A stretch of DNA of 40,757 nucleotides, taken from DAOTWP01 sp034435675 (lineage in GTDB: Bacteria > Chloroflexota > Anaerolineae > Aggregatilineales > Phototrophicaceae). Position numbers and translations under genes: made by a program. The stretch is from assembly GCA_034435675.1 (NCBI GenBank), contig DAOTWP010000340.1, positions 1 to 40,757 on the forward strand. The letters run 5' to 3'. How positions within the stretch are numbered: position 1 is the stretch's first letter; each line of letters starts with the position of its first letter. Shown one piece after another: positions 23,439 through 33,200 of the stretch. The notes under the pieces were generated by a model. That model did not search any database, was not told the DNA's origin, and worked only from the letters and a program-made list of their open reading frames with translations.

Positions 23439-25103
23439 TTAATTCCCCCAGAATGAGTCGTCATCTTCGGACTCATCCTGTTCAGACTCACTGGTCGGCG
23501 TAGCGGCACTGTCGCCACCACCCCAGAACGCATCCTCGTCACCGGCAGGGGTTGGCGTAGCGGCTTCACCGCCACCCCAGAACGAGTCCTCTGCACCAGC
23601 AGGCGTTGGCGTGGCAGCAGCGCCATCACCCCCCCAGAAACCGCCGTCATCCGCAGGCGCTTCAGTTGGGGCGGCGGTGGGCGGCAGTACGGAACTGTCG
23701 CTGTAGCCTTCCGGCAGCGGCGGCGCAGCTTCGACAATCACGCTGGCATTGGCGGCAAGTTCCTCCGCCACCACACGATCCGCCGTCAGGAACACGGCGT
23801 CATTGCCATGACACGACAGGCAGCTCGAATTTTGCGGCGTGATGCGCTGGATATTGTGCGGTGTCGAATAAACCCATGTGGGCAGCAGGTCAAAGTTCGG
23901 CAGCAGATTCGGTCCGTAGAAACTGAAGGAATCGATGTCGATTGGCACATGCCGCAGCGGGACATAGCGATAGGGACGCTCGGCATCCTGACGCGGATTC
24001 CGCCCGATGGCGAAGTCTAAAAAGTGTTCCTCGACAGTGTAGAACGGCTGCTGCGCGTCGGTTTGCTCCACATGACAGTTGATGCAGTTGGTATACGTCG
24101 TGCTGTGGCACGTCTGGCAGGACAGGAGTTCTGTGCCATGCACCTCATGCTGCTCAATGCCCGACCCAACGCCAATCTGGTCTTCATGACACGATTCGCA
24201 GGTGGGTTCCTGTTCGCCAGCGTAACGGTGATCGGCATCTGTGCCGATACCATGAATCTCGTCACCCGTGTGGCAGGCGGTACACGCCATGCGCTCACGG
24301 AAGTGGACATCGCTGGGGATGCCTTCGTTCAGCCCGAAATACTCGTTGGTCACGCGGCTGCCGTGACATGCCGAACAGGTGCGGCTCATCGGCGGGGTTT
24401 CGGCATAGGCGTGCCCATCAAGCAGCCCACCGCCCACCGAGACAGGCTGGCTGATATGGCAGTCGCCGCAGGTGGTATGGCAGCTGTTGCAGTGGTACGA
24501 CTCCATAACTTCCAGCGTTTCCGTATGCTCCGGCGCACTGCGCGCGTGCAGCACGGTGTCGTAACCTGCCAGCGTGGTATGCAGGCTGCCCATCGCGGCG
24601 GGGGCGATATCAGGATGGCAGTTGCCACAGGTGGCGACTGCATCGTCTCCGGGTGTGGCGGTCAGCCCTTCATGGGCGAGCTGCATATCATCAACGGACT
24701 GCCCACCGTGACAATCGGTGCAGTTAATGGCGGAATGCAGGTCTTCTGAGTAGGTTTCGGCGTCAATCCAGACGCGCTGCCATGGCTCCATCGGAGCCAC
24801 GGACCCCCCTCAGCCAGGTCCTGAGGAGAGTTCCTCAGTCGTTTCCTCTGGAAGGGCAAGCTCGGTCAGGCGTGCCTGGTCCGTGTGGCAATCAAGGCAG
24901 GCTTGATCGCTGAACGGTTCCAGAAACACCATCTGCGCGGCGGCAGCCGAAACTTCCGCGGTGCCCTCCTGGTCAGGGCTGGCTGTCGGGCGCAGCAGCA
25001 GTTCCGGCGCGGCAGTGTTTGGGGAACACCCCAGCATGACCGTCCCTGCGATGGTGAGCGCCCCGCCCAGTATGGATATTCCGATCAAGAAGCGTGGTTT
25101 CAT
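23439..25103 (-). pseudogene. Exported eleven-heme cytochrome c, interrupted by an in-frame TGA
   Basis: Read as one frame this gene codes about 554 residues. A first part (25103-24810) has a lipoprotein-like signal (ending MLGC), a Thr/Pro linker, heme motif CLDCH and ends ELSSGPG at a TGA (24812-24810). The same frame continues GGSVAPMEPWQRVWIDAETY and ten more heme motifs (CTDCH, CGNCH, CNSCH, CGDCH, CSACH, CTACH, CESCH, CQTCH, CINCH, CLSCH). A Trp codon TGG at the TGA would join both. The second part has a GTG at 24800 behind AGGGGGG, but without a signal peptide its hemes could not be attached outside. So it is a one-base nonsense change, a read-through site or a sequence error. The C-terminus has four FWGG motifs in Thr/Pro/Asp-rich sequence. 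First gene of the operon; its start could also be a TTG at 25109. Confidence 0.85.
23497..23650. repeat. Tandem repeats coding the FWGG-rich tail of the multiheme cytochrome
   Basis: Three imperfect units of about 54-60 bases, each coding FWGGG..AATPTPAG.EDA on the minus strand, lie at the 3' end of the cytochrome gene. Copies differ by substitutions and small in-frame changes. Confidence 0.75.
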
Positions 25104-25109
25104 GAGCAA

Positions 25110-25972
25110 CTATTCCCCCTGTCCGTACCAATACCTGGCAGGGAGTCATGTCTGAACTCGTGCCGGGGAACATGCGCACGGACGTGTGAGAGGCAGGCAA
25201 AGAATGGACTGTGTAGAATCAACAAGATCATTGCCACTTCTTGGCGGCAGGGGTAGCAAACCCCGTACCTGTATAGACAGTATAGCGTTTACTTTTACCT
25301 GATAATAATTAGGCTATAGACAGCCGATACACATCATATCAGGATATTCGCCTATGTGAATTTTTGAACAAGATGCCACCAAATACAAATCCAAAAAGTA
25401 ACCTTCTGAGTGTGACGCTTGTCATATGTGGATTATGCCGAAATATGCTAGGCGGCAGGCGGCAGTTGTTAGGGCAGACGTTGGGAGCGCGCCAGCCTGT
25501 CACAAGTAGTCAAAATCGCAACATGTTACTACCCGAAAAATACGATAATAATTGTTGCATCGAATAACAGAGGGAGACCCCGGATATGCAGCAGGGGCGA
25601 AACCACAATGGTCCCGCCCCGCTGTGTTTGCGCTGCACCGGATCAGACTGCCGCGCCAGGTGCCAGGCTGTAAACCTGGCGCCCCGAACGGGGGGATGAT
25701 GCAGGTGATCAATATCAGCGGATAGCGTTTTTCGCAGGGTTGAAGCATGCTTCAACCCTACCAGTAACCCGATTATTCTCTTACTGATCCGCCTGCAACT
25801 TGCTAAACTTGCACCAGCGGTGTTTGCGCTCTGCGGATTTAGTTTTTTATGGTCGGATCAGTAAAGAGCGTAATCCCCTTGTCCGGATATATAGATCGAG
25901 CTAAGCCACAGCCTGACCTGGTGGTCAACACAACACAGCGCTATGCAACTGTTACACAAACCGGTGGAATGG
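25110..25972. other. 863-base intergenic region with hairpins; operon promoter region
   Basis: Between the divergently placed electron-transfer operon (leftward) and the end of the methyltransferase gene. On the minus strand a TATACT at 25284-25279 is a possible -10 box about 175 bases before the cytochrome start, without a good -35. Further right are a hairpin with 9-bp arms (25653-25661 / 25674-25682), a CCCCG/CGGGG hairpin (25682-25693) and the 24-bp palindrome at 25736-25759. Short open frames here show no protein-like features. Confidence 0.5.
25736..25759. repeat. Perfect 24-bp palindrome
   Basis: Arms AGGGTTGAAGCA and TGCTTCAACCCT without a spacer. The centre GAAGCATGCTTC is shared with the palindrome at 14338-14355, so both may belong to one family. 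Confidence 0.85.
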
Positions 25973-26761
25973 CTAACCTGCGGTCTGCTGGAGAACAGCA
26001 ATCATGCGCAGGTGATCGGGGGCATTGGTGAACGGCATGTTGAGGTCATAGCCGCCGTACCAGCCAATCGGCTGGAACACGCCGGAAAGTTCTGCCAGCA
26101 GCGCGATTTCCTGACCCGACAGCACACGTTCGTGGGCTACATCGCTGATGACAAAACGCTCGCCATGATCGTTGATATGGATTTCAAGCTGCGTGTGCGA
26201 AACACCCGTGACCGGGTCAAACGCGGGATTGTTGGTTGCCCAGTAAATGTCCACCGCAATGCCCTCGCGCTTACCGTGGAAGCTGACGGGTTCGTAATGG
26301 CTGAAACTGGTGTAACGTGGGTTGGTGACATCAATGCAATACAGCCCGCCGGGGGTGAGGTTGGCGGCAACAGCGCGGAAGTGCGCGACCAGGTCGCGGT
26401 TGGTGTTCAGGCAGTCGATACCGTCAAAGACATTGAGGGCAATGTCCACCGGCTCCGGCAGCGTGAAATAACGCATGTCAGCAGACAGCCATTCGACCTG
26501 CACCCCGTCCTGCGCAGCACGCTCTGCACCCAGCGCCAGCATTTCCGGGCGTAAATCCAGCCCTACCGCCCGCCCGTAACGTTTGGCGAAGGCGCGTGCA
26601 TGGTAGCCCGGTCCGCAGGCAAGGTCAAGCACTGCGCGCGGGTCTACCCCATGACACTGCCGGTACAGCGCGGCGACAAACTCAATTTCACTGCTGACAT
26701 CCCGATCAAAGACAATATCGTAGTAGACTGCGCGTTGGTAGAGATTATTGAACTCTGCCAT
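25973..26761 (-). CDS. Class I SAM-dependent methyltransferase
   Basis: A 262-residue cytoplasmic enzyme with a Rossmann-like SAM fold. Motif I is AVLDLACGPGYHARAFA, followed by the acidic strand end AVGLDLRPEMLALG, the motif WLSADMRYFTLPEPVDIALNVFDGIDCL and LTPGGLYCIDVTNP. The second half is an extra antiparallel region of about 100 residues (TQLEIHINDHGERFVISDVAHERVLS). The substrate cannot be read from the sequence. It is transcribed away from the methyltransferase at 26982, with a shared 220-base promoter region. No strong ribosome site precedes the ATG at 26761. Confidence 0.9.
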   Translation of the reverse strand: MAEFNNLYQRAVYYDIVFDRDVSSEIEFVAALYRQCHGVDPRAVLDLACGPGYHARAFAKRYGRAVGLDLRPEMLALGAERAAQDGVQVEWLSADMRYFTLPEPVDIALNVFDGIDCLNTNRDLVAHFRAVAANLTPGGLYCIDVTNPRYTSFSHYEPVSFHGKREGIAVDIYWATNNPAFDPVTGVSHTQLEIHINDHGERFVISDVAHERVLSGQEIALLAELSGVFQPIGWYGGYDLNMPFTNAPDHLRMIAVLQQTAG

Positions 26762-26981
26762 ATAAGTAGCCCGTTCACTGGCGTCCTTTCTGAAGCCCCA
26801 TCGCGCCCTATGCGCGAAACGATCACGACTACTCTACACCCAAATCCAAAAACTGTTACAATCTTGTACACGAATTCTTAAAAAGGTCCGTTTCCGCCCA
26901 CCCGCTGCTGCCCTGACCCGACACGCGCCTGAACGGTACACTGACCCGCCATGCATGAGCCTGCTGAGGAGGCAAAAGCGT

Positions 26982-27827
26982 ATGTTGAACCTGCTGGAAA
27001 TTGTGCAGCGTCCAAACCCGCCAACTGCATGGGCAGAAGGCGAAAAAATCCCCTGGAACGATCCCGATTTCAGCGCGCGAATGCTCAACGAACATCTGTC
27101 GCAGGCGCACGATGCCGCCAGCCGCCGCGCCGCGATCATCACCCGGCATGTTGCCTGGATTCACATTCACCTGCTGGGCGGCAAAGCCAGCAGCGTGCTT
27201 GATCTGGGCTGTGGACCCGGACTGTACGCCAACCACCTGGCGGCGCTGGGGCACACCTGCACCGGCATTGACTTCTCGCCCGCGTCAATCGCCTACGCCC
27301 GCCAGCAGTCCGCCACGCATCACCTGAGCAGCACATACCAGCAGGCAGACCTCCGCGACGCTGACTATGGCAGCGGGCACACGCTGGTCATGTTCATCTA
27401 TGGCGAATTCAACGTGTTCACAACCGAGGACATCCGCCGGGTGCTGGGCAAGGCACACGCGGCGCTGAAACCGGGCGGCATGCTGCTGCTGGAACCACAC
27501 ACATTCGCCGCTGTGCGCGAAATCGGGCAGCAGCCTGCAAGCTGGTACTCGGCGGGGTCCGGCTTGTTTTCGGCAGCGCCCTACCTGCTGCTGGAAGAGT
27601 GCTTCTGGGATGAAACCCGGCAGGTGGCGACAGAACGTTACTACGTGATTGACGCCGCCAGCGGGGCAGTGACGCGCCATGCCAGCAGCATGCAGGCATA
27701 CGGCGACGACGCCTACCGCGCCCTGCTGCGCGACTGCGGCTTCAGCGACATCACGTTCTACCCGACGCTGGGCGATGTTGAGCCGCAGCCAGGGTTGTTC
27801 GCCATCACCGCGCGCAAAGCCGGGTGA
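26982..27827 (+). CDS. Class I SAM-dependent methyltransferase
   Basis: A 281-residue cytoplasmic enzyme. It has an N-terminal helical cap about 1-65 with IPWNDPDFSARMLNEHLSQAHDAASR, then motif I SVLDLGCGPGLYANHLA, GIDFSPASIAYARQQ, QADLRDADYG, LVMFIYGEFNVF and LKPGGMLLLEPH. The start at 26982 is set by GAGGAGG 9 bases upstream; an earlier ATG at 26955 would put that ribosome site inside the gene. The cap and the FIYGEFNVF segment differ from the neighbour at 25973-26761, so they are related only at the fold level. Both may act in one pathway, but nothing else points to the substrate. Confidence 0.9.
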   Translation: MLNLLEIVQRPNPPTAWAEGEKIPWNDPDFSARMLNEHLSQAHDAASRRAAIITRHVAWIHIHLLGGKASSVLDLGCGPGLYANHLAALGHTCTGIDFSPASIAYARQQSATHHLSSTYQQADLRDADYGSGHTLVMFIYGEFNVFTTEDIRRVLGKAHAALKPGGMLLLEPHTFAAVREIGQQPASWYSAGSGLFSAAPYLLLEECFWDETRQVATERYYVIDAASGAVTRHASSMQAYGDDAYRALLRDCGFSDITFYPTLGDVEPQPGLFAITARKAG

Positions 27828-27933
27828 TGTCGTCGGCTGATACCCAGCCCGTTGACGACACCAGCCCTTCCCCTGAAGCACTCTGCTTACCGCTGCTGCG
27901 CGGCTGGGCAGGGACTTACAGGCGCGTTATCCT

Positions 27934-27968
27934 CCCCTTCTCCCAGTGTAAGCGTCTGAGAGAAGGGG
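27934..27968. repeat. Imperfect hairpin of an interspersed CCCCTTCTC/GAGAAGGGG repeat
   Basis: Arms CCCCTTCTC (27934-27942) and GAGAAGGGG (27960-27968) with a 17-base loop, followed by GCAGGGGGGATGAGGG. It lies between two convergent genes and resembles widespread repeats in Chloroflexota genomes. Confidence 0.6.
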
Positions 27969-28052
27969 CAGGGGGGATGAGGGCAACACAGCGGTCAAAT
28001 CAATAGACCAGCAGCAAACACACGCGCTTCCATTGTTGGTTAACGCTGTTGG

Positions 28053-29804
28053 TTAACTCGCCGGTACGGTCACGTCACAGATCAGGCTGTAGGTCAGGCG
28101 GTCGGCGCGGATTTGCCATGTGCCCGGCTCGGCGCGCCAGGTCGTGAAGAAGCGGCGGTACCAGCGGTCTACGGCGACATTGCGCGGCGGATCGGCATAC
28201 ACGGGCAGGCTGAGTGTGTTGACCACAATCCGTCCGGGGTCAATGCGCGGCGCTGCCTCTGCCTCTGCCAGCGTTTCCCAGCCGCCATCCACAAACTCAA
28301 TCTCGACATACTGCCCGGCACGGATCGGTCCATTGCTGCTGTCGCAGGTTTCCAGCGTCAGGCGGTTGTACAGCGGCGGCTGCACCACTTCGGTCCGCGG
28401 GATTTCGCCGCATGCCGCGCTGCTCTGCACCGCTGCTGCCTGTATCCAACTGCCATTACGCAGTTGCCACCACTCCGTCCCGCCGCTGTCACGGTAACTC
28501 ACCGCCGGGTCAATGAGTGTGCCGCGCGGCAGTTCGCGGATGATCTCGTAGAATGTACCCGGTCCCGCCCACAGGTTGGTGCTGCGCGTCGTCGTGCGCG
28601 TGCAGCGTGTGCGGGCGATTTCGGTGGGGTTGGGCGTGGGCAGCATCACCTGCGCCTGCTCGGCAGCGGCAACATCCGCCGCGATCTGTTCGGCGCTGGA
28701 TGGCGGCGGCACGGTCAGCCGCGTGGGCAGGTTGTTGACCGGCATCCCGGCGATTTCTTCCGCCAGATACGGCTCGGCAGGCACAGGCGCACCCACCGGC
28801 ACAAACGCCTCCAGTGGAACACGAGTGCGCGCGCCAGCCGGGACAAACTGCGCCACGCCGTTCGCTGTCGCCCGCACCAGCCCGTTCAGCACATTGATCG
28901 TGATTTCGCCGGTGTACTGCGCATAAATGAACACCGTCGCGGACAGGCGCAGTTCCACACCGTTGATGGTCAGTTCAACGGCGGTGGCTTCCGGCGTTTG
29001 CAGCAGAATGCCACTGCGCGGCGCGCCGTTGCAGGGGGGATCGCCCTCAACCGGGGTTTCCAGTGTGAACACCTGGAACGGGCGCAGATACGGGGTGTTG
29101 ACATCGGCAAGCGCCAGCGAACTCAGATCGCCGTCTGTCGTCACCACATCCACCCCGACCCAGCCAACAGCAGATGTATCGGGAATCTGCACGCGCAGCC
29201 AGCGGTTGTCCTGGGTGCGCCCGTCCGCCACCAGCGTCGCCCGCAGCGGCAGTTGGCGCAGGATTTCGCCGTTGATCTCCGGCGTGGCGCGAATGTTGAG
29301 CGTGCCGGAGGCGACCAGCGTCACCGTTGGGAGCTGCGGCACCTGATTGCGCAGATCAGCATTGCCAAAAGCGATCACGGTTACGCTGCGCCCGGTCTGC
29401 GAGTCAATCAGGTTCGCCTGCATTTGCAGTGCCGCAACCGCATATGCCGCCCCGGCCTGCGCCGAAGTAAGCTGCACACTGCGCAGGGGGGTAATTGCTG
29501 TCACATCGCCTGCCGCTGCAAAGCCGTCCGGTGTGCCGCCGGACTGAAGCAGCGCGGTGACAGTGCCATTGCCATAACACAACTGGTTGCGCTCCATGCT
29601 GCCGCACGCGGCATTGGCGCGGCTGAATGCCAGCAGCACATCGGCGCGGCAGTCCTCCCCCTGCGCCAGCGGCAGCAGCGCCCCAGACGACACCTGCGGG
29701 GCATCTGCCGCCCCAACCACGGGAAATGCCGCTGCCAGCAGCCCGAACACCAGCAGGACCGTAACAAGCAGCAGCCCCAAAATGGAGTGTTTTCGTTTCA
29801 TCAT
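28053..29804 (-). CDS. Exported protein with SH3-like domains and a FecR-like segment
   Basis: A 583-residue secreted protein. A signal peptide of about 33 residues (MMKRKHSILGLLLV, ending VVGAADA) is followed by an unrecognised region to about 160 with Cys pairs, a bacterial SH3-like domain about 160-225 (TLNIRATPEINGEILRQLPL ... WLRVQIPDTSAVGWV), a beta-rich FecR-like segment about 265-335 (VFIYAQYTGEITINVLNGLVRATANG), a linker with Pro/Ala, a second SH3-like domain about 400-460 (TTRSTNLWAGPGTFYEIIRELP ... WWQLRNGSWIQ) and a beta-rich C-terminal domain of about 110 residues. SH3-like domains often bind peptidoglycan or proteins at the cell surface. The start at 29804 has AGGAG 7 bases upstream; the frame runs on to 29852 without a ribosome site. 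It is divergent from the beta-propeller gene. Confidence 0.82.
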   Translation of the reverse strand: MMKRKHSILGLLLVTVLLVFGLLAAAFPVVGAADAPQVSSGALLPLAQGEDCRADVLLAFSRANAACGSMERNQLCYGNGTVTALLQSGGTPDGFAAAGDVTAITPLRSVQLTSAQAGAAYAVAALQMQANLIDSQTGRSVTVIAFGNADLRNQVPQLPTVTLVASGTLNIRATPEINGEILRQLPLRATLVADGRTQDNRWLRVQIPDTSAVGWVGVDVVTTDGDLSSLALADVNTPYLRPFQVFTLETPVEGDPPCNGAPRSGILLQTPEATAVELTINGVELRLSATVFIYAQYTGEITINVLNGLVRATANGVAQFVPAGARTRVPLEAFVPVGAPVPAEPYLAEEIAGMPVNNLPTRLTVPPPSSAEQIAADVAAAEQAQVMLPTPNPTEIARTRCTRTTTRSTNLWAGPGTFYEIIRELPRGTLIDPAVSYRDSGGTEWWQLRNGSWIQAAAVQSSAACGEIPRTEVVQPPLYNRLTLETCDSSNGPIRAGQYVEIEFVDGGWETLAEAEAAPRIDPGRIVVNTLSLPVYADPPRNVAVDRWYRRFFTTWRAEPGTWQIRADRLTYSLICDVTVPAS

Positions 29805-30275
29805 GCATGCGCTCCTGAAAATCACCAGCCAGCACAACTGCGGTCGGTTCATATTAATGAATATCTCGAAACAAAAGTGCCGCTCCCGAAAATAAACCCT
29901 TCAAGAGCTTTGTGCCTTTGCGCTTCGCTTGTAATTGCCTCTCTCGCGGCGCGCGCCTGCTCGCGTCAATCGCTTTGCCCTTTGTACCTTACCCTTTCTC
30001 CTCTGAAAATCCATCCTTCGCGCCTGTGCGGTTCAACAATTGTCGTCCCTGTAAGTGACCCCTGGTTGATGTCACGCTTTTCACCCTAAATCCTACATCC
30101 CTTTCTGCCAGCGCACCGCCGCCGCCGCCAATGCACACAGCAAGCGTACAGGAAGCGTAGGGCGGCAGTGAAATGCACGCCTGCGCCTTTGGGCTATAAT
30201 GCCAGATGTAACTCCGCAGTACCCCGCCCAACCGGGCGAAAAACGGGAAAACAACTTATACAGGGGAGTTCGGTG
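29805..30275. other. 471-base divergent intergenic region
   Basis: Holds a decayed copy of the GCGCAAAGG-type interspersed repeat (near 29885-30030) and, near the right end, the promoter of the beta-propeller gene. No gene is seen. Confidence 0.5.
30195..30200 (+). promoter_or_regulatory. -10 box of the exported-protein cluster
   Basis: A consensus TATAAT lies 75 bases before the ATG at 30276. The -35 position (around 30169-30177) matches only weakly. The transcript would begin near 30207 and may include the downstream genes up to about 39.9 kb. Confidence 0.5.
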
Positions 30276-33200
30276 ATGAGGCGCACTTATAGTTTGCTGC
30301 TGGCGCTGGTGTCGCTGGTAGTGGTTGGCGTGGTGCTGGGGCAAGCCCTGCCAGCAAGCGCATTCGAACTGGTGCAGGAAATCGGCGAACGGCGTCCACG
30401 CGGGATCATCTACGACCCTAACTTTGACCGCTTTGCACTGGTGGACCCTGCCGGACGGCTGGCGCTGGTGGACGCGGCAAGCTTCGCAACTCAGCACATT
30501 CTTTACGAAAACGGCTTATACAATGCTTACCAGTTCAGCCCCGACGGACGCTGGCTGGTGCTGGCAATCGAAACGCGCCTCGAGGTGTGGGATGCGCAAA
30601 CGGGCACGCTGCTCACCGACCTGAACCCTGATGGCGCGCTGCGTGTAGAGGGTCCGCTGTATTTCTCTGAGGACGGCGGGCTGCTGTGCTTTAACACGCA
30701 GGTGCGCGCCCCGCAGGAACTGCGCCGCAGCGAGAACGACACCACCAACCTGCCCTGGATCTGGGATGTGCGCGCCGCCCTGCGCGAACGCAGTTCAGTG
30801 CTGCCCGGCAGGGTGTCCGCGCAGCCGTTCTTTGACTACCGCAACGGCTTCGTCTTTGGTGCGCATGGCAAGATCATCGCCGGGCTGCCGGAACGCCTGC
30901 AACTGCTGGAACTGACTTCCGACACGATCAGTGTAATTGGCGACATCCCCGCCCCGGCGCGTGCCGAGCCTGATCCCGTCACGGTCTGGTTCAGCCTGCG
31001 CGATACGCAGATGTACGTCCTCCCGAATGGTGAAAACTACCTTGTGCAGGTCAACACCGAGGCGGGCACACTGCTCGACCTGCCAATTGGACGCGACCTG
31101 CGTGTGGGGCGCTTTGCCGACCTGGAAACCATCGCGCTCAGCGATCAGGCGCGCATCATCGGGCAGCCCAACAGCCGCGAAAGCAGCGCCCTGCTGCGGG
31201 TGCTCTTTGGCGATGACCAGTACCCGCGCAGCTTCGGCTATCACCCGCTGACGGTGACGCTGGTGGACATTCTGACACCTGCCACACCCCAGGCGGAAAG
31301 CTGGGCAATGCTGGTCTATATCTTTGATGAGCAGACCGGCATCGGGCGGCTGGAGCTGATCCGCCCGCCGGACGCCAACCAGCTTGCGCTGCACCCGGAC
31401 GGCAATCTGCTGCTGCTGCGGCGCTATTCCGGCGTCGGGCAAATCGAAGTCTACAACCTGGACAGCGGCGATCTGGAAATGACCTACTACCCCGCCCTGC
31501 CCGACTTTGAAGGCAACCAACTGCTGGCGTACAACGCCACTGGCGCTGTGGTTATCAGCGACTGGCAGCGCTTTGATGCGGCAGACGGCGCAGTGCTGTT
31601 CGAAAATCTGGAACGCAATTACGGCTATGAGCAGTTCTTCTTTTCGCAGGACAGCCGCCGCCTGACGACGCTCAACGGCAGCCAGTGGACCGTCTGGGAT
31701 GTGGCAACCGGGCAGGTGGTGCAGCGCGAAACCGTCGCCGTGCGCGGCAGCATTCTGCGCACCTCGCCGGATAACCAGCGTTTCCTGACCGTGCTGTCCG
31801 GTGACGACCCACGCGGCAGCACCGGTGTCGAAATCTACGATCTTGCCACGCAGGAACGCCGCAGCGTGTTCTTCGACGAACTGCCGGATCGCTCGATTAT
31901 CGACATCATCCCCAGCCCGAACTGGGAAAACTATCTGGTGATCTATTCGGTGGCGGATTTTGGTCCGTATGCGCCGGGCAACGAAATCGCCATCTACAGC
32001 ATGAACGCCGGGCGGCTGTGGTTCCTCGCAGGGGATGACCTGCCCGAACCAGGCGCGCGCAGCTACGGCTGGCTGGATAACGAGCGCGCCTACATTTACG
32101 GCGAACGCGGCGGACAGCAGCAGCCGCAGCGCGTCTATGGGCTGGAATTTGACGCCAACGGACTGCCCGCCTGTCTGGTGCAGGCATTTCCTGACGAATA
32201 CCCGCGCTGGCTGGATTTGTGGGACCGGCTGGTGGTCACGCGGTCCTCAACGTATCTCTACCGCCTGACCCAGCGTTTGTGTGCCTCGCTGCCCGCGTCG
32301 GTGGAACAGGTGGACGCGCTGTTCAACCCCACCGCCGTGCCCACCCGCCCGCCGGTGACCGCGACGCCGTCGCTGATTGCCGGTGTGCCCGTCTGCCTGA
32401 CCGAACGCTTCCCCGGCGAGGCGCAGCAGTATGCCGAGGACTGGCGCGCCCTGACCGAAGGACTGCCGCCGGAACAGGTCGCCGAACTGGAAGCGCTGCT
32501 GTGCGAAAGCCTGCAAGGGCAGGAATCGCCACCCGTGAATCTGAACGTGGCGGTCAGCAATGCGCAGGTCGTCGTGCTGGACATCCGCACGGGCAGCCGC
32601 GAACTGGGCACGTATATCCCCCGGCGGGCAGGCGGTTCGCCGTATCTGTTCCCGCCCGATATCCAGCCGGTGCTTGACGAGTACTTCCGTGAGTTCAATA
32701 GCATGCCCAACGGCGCGCTCAGCCCGGACGGCACACTGTTCGCCATCTTCACCGATACGCAGCACATCCGCGTCTACCGGCTGGCGATCCCTTACGAAAC
32801 GATTGTCGCCAACCAGCAGGCAACCCAGACTGCCGCCGTGCAGGGTTTCGCCACCGACGCCCCGCAGCAGGTCGTGCGGTTGCAGCCTACCGCGCTGCCG
32901 CCGTTTGAGCCGCTGGGACCACCGCGCCCCACGCTGACGCCCACTGTCACGCCCACCTCACCGCCGCTGGCAGAGCAGCGTGTTGACCTGCCGGAATTCG
33001 GCGCTGTGGTCGAAATCTGCCCGGCGACCACCACGTTTAATATCAGCGCGCCGCCGCCGGATTACGCGCCCACCGGACGCCTGTTTGTGACCCATGCGGA
33101 CAGCGATGTGATGTGGGTGCTGGAACCGGAGTCGGGGACACTGTACCTGGACGAAACGCTGCCACGCTGCGGCATCAGCCTGAGCTGCAACTTCTCGTTT

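Noticed and set aside
24810..24812. UGA read as tryptophan or selenocysteine as a general code
   Set aside because: Many genes in this window end in TGA at sensible positions (for example the kinase at 2943, TfuA-like at 5781 and LivF neighbours), so UGA is a normal stop. No selenoprotein-type motif or hairpin was recognised after the codon.
25500..25760. Small open frames in the 863-base gap
   Set aside because: They overlap hairpins on both strands, lack ribosome sites and show no recognisable residues pattern.
28113..30089. Long open frame on the plus strand opposite the SH3/FecR-like gene
   Set aside because: It is antisense to a gene with signal peptide, ribosome site and domains, and its translation is Arg/His-rich without motifs.
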